From Rhodospirillales bacterium (lineage in GTDB: Bacteria > Pseudomonadota > Alphaproteobacteria > Geminicoccales > Geminicoccaceae): 7,058 nucleotides of DNA. Shown piece by piece: positions 6,298-7,058 of the stretch. The notes beneath the pieces were generated by a model. That model saw nothing but the letters and a program-made list of their open reading frames with translations. It was not told where the DNA came from and made no database searches. Position 1 is the stretch's first letter; each line of letters begins with the position of its first letter. A program made the position numbers and the translations under genes. Where the stretch lies: assembly GCA_007131045.1 (NCBI GenBank), contig SLRI01000302.1, positions 1 through 7,058 of the forward strand, in the 5' to 3' direction.

Positions 6298-6648
6298 CAC
6301 GGCGGCCGCCTTCGCCGACGTCGAGCGAGCACCGTTCCTGCTCACCGCTCGCGCCAAGGGCCTCGGCCGCTCGGCTGCCCTCTGGCGGCACGGCCGCGGG
6401 CATGCGGCCCTGGCGCTCGTCGCGGCGCTGACTCCGGAAGCAGCCTGGGTGATCGGCGGCACGGCCGTCGCCGAGATCGTCTTCGCCCCCCGGGACTCTC
6501 GGAATTCGTGCTGAGGGCGGTCACCAACCGCGACTTCGCCGTCCTTCAGACCTACGTGGCGGTGATCGCCATCTGGCTCCTCGCCGTGCGGGGGCTGGCC
6601 GAACTCGCCCATCGCAGCATCGACCCGCGGCCGCGCCGAGATGGCTAG
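6290..6648 (+). pseudogene. ABC transporter permease (OppB/DppB/NikB type), 5'-truncated and frameshifted
   Basis: From 6290 the plus frame gives AEITAAAFADVERAPFLLTARAKGLG, the cytoplasmic EAA-type loop that docks on the ATPase, then ALALVAALTPEAAWVIGGTAVAEIVFAP. The match continues one frame over as GLSEFVLRAVTNRDFAVLQ and a last membrane span (TYVAVIAIWLLAVRGLAEL), stopping at TAG 6646-6648. The two frames join if one C is added to the six-C run at 6486-6491, restoring FAPPGLSEF; the family usually has FA-x-PGLG. The N-terminal two thirds are missing, cut by the IS1380 remnant. This would be one of two membrane subunits of a peptide/nickel/metallophore-class importer. The frameshift could be a sequencing error; the truncation could not. 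Confidence 0.85.
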
Positions 6649-7058
6649 GCGCTGGCCGGCGCTCGCGATCCTCTGCCTGATCGGCATCCTGGCGCTCGCC
6701 GTTCTCGGTGATCCGCACCGGGTCGACCACGACCGGGTGCTGGCCCCGCCGTCGCTGGACCACTGGCTCGGCACGGATCATCTCGGCCGGGACTTGGCGG
6801 CACGGGTCGCCGCCGGCTTCGCTCGCGCCATCACCGTGGTGACGATCGCGCTTGCGGGCGGCCTCGCTCTCGGCATCGCGGCAGGAGCGGTCATCGCCCG
6901 GGGCGCGGGCGTCGCCGCGCAGGCGATGCGAACAGCGGCCGAAGCCACGCTCGCAGCACCCACCATCGTCGTCGCCCTCGTGCTCGCCGCCATCCTCGGC
7001 GGCGGGCCGCTGAGCATCGCCCTTGCCCTGGCGCTGACCGGCTGGGCACCCTACGCGC
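6641..7058 (+). CDS. ABC transporter permease (OppC/DppC/NikC type), N-terminal part
   Basis: ATG 6641-6643 overlaps the preceding permease stop by 8 bases, as expected for coupled subunits. 139 residues are visible before the right edge (family about 270-300). TM1 is at about 7-23 (ALAILCLIGILALAVLG), followed by the hallmark periplasmic segment APPSLDHWLGTDHLGRDLAAR (LGTDxxGRD is characteristic of OppC/DppC/NikC), TM2 about 67-89 (TVVTIALAGGLALGIAAGAV), the start of the transport domain with MRTAAEATLAAPTIVVALVL, and TM3/TM4 in ILGGGPLSIALALALTGWA. The frame is intact as far as seen. Substrate cannot be assigned from the permease. The CobW/WD40 genes at the other end suggest metal or metallophore uptake, which is inference. 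Its partner permease is broken, so the importer is probably inactive unless supplied elsewhere. Confidence 0.9.
   Translation, partial: MARRWPALAILCLIGILALAVLGDPHRVDHDRVLAPPSLDHWLGTDHLGRDLAARVAAGFARAITVVTIALAGGLALGIAAGAVIARGAGVAAQAMRTAAEATLAAPTIVVALVLAAILGGGPLSIALALALTGWAPYA

Noticed and set aside
6253..6774. Minus-strand open frame of 173 codons
   Set aside because: Only its last 12 or so residues are transposase; the rest is antisense to the ABC permease genes.
1..7058. CRISPR array, tRNA or rRNA genes
   Set aside because: No regularly spaced repeats and no tRNA- or rRNA-like stretches were seen on either strand.

Overview
The window is a high-GC proteobacterial segment that reads as an accessory, rearranged region. 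Pieces of one or more metal-transport-type loci lie at both ends. An intact two-component signalling operon sits in the middle, next to a scar of decayed nuclease and transposase sequence. The families present (COG0523/CobW GTPase with WD40 partner, Opp/Nik-type ABC transporter, IS1380 element, HNH nuclease) fit an alphaproteobacterium or a halotolerant gammaproteobacterium. The sequence alone does not decide between them.

Layout. 1-922 (minus): a WD40 beta-propeller protein running off the left edge; its start codon overlaps the stop of 907-1275 (minus), the C-terminal third of a CobW-family GTPase whose GTP-binding domain is missing. 1276-1541: unassigned junction DNA. 1542-5166 (minus): three co-directional genes in transcription order: OmpR-family response regulator (5166-4480), membrane histidine kinase (4421-3093), and an unrecognised 488-residue secreted protein (3008-1542). 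5224-5475 (plus): a degenerate HNH-nuclease fragment. 5476-6290: an IS1380-family transposase remnant (minus) with two in-frame TAG codons and a frameshift, plus its non-coding flank. 6290-6648 (plus): a 5'-truncated, frameshifted permease of the OppB/DppB/NikB type. 6641 to the right edge (plus): the start of its partner permease (OppC/DppC/NikC type).

How it fits together. The regulator and kinase form a complete phosphorelay pair, and the secreted protein downstream is the obvious candidate for its target or partner. A 6-5-6 direct repeat (CTGAAA-N5-CTGAAA, 11-bp period) lies in the gap before that gene and has the architecture of an OmpR-family operator. The outer genes would make sense as halves of a zinc/metallophore-type locus (CobW-WD40 pointing left, ABC importer pointing right) whose middle was lost during insertion and rearrangement; this is inference. 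The least described items are the secreted protein with its candidate operator, and the CobW-WD40 overlapping pair.
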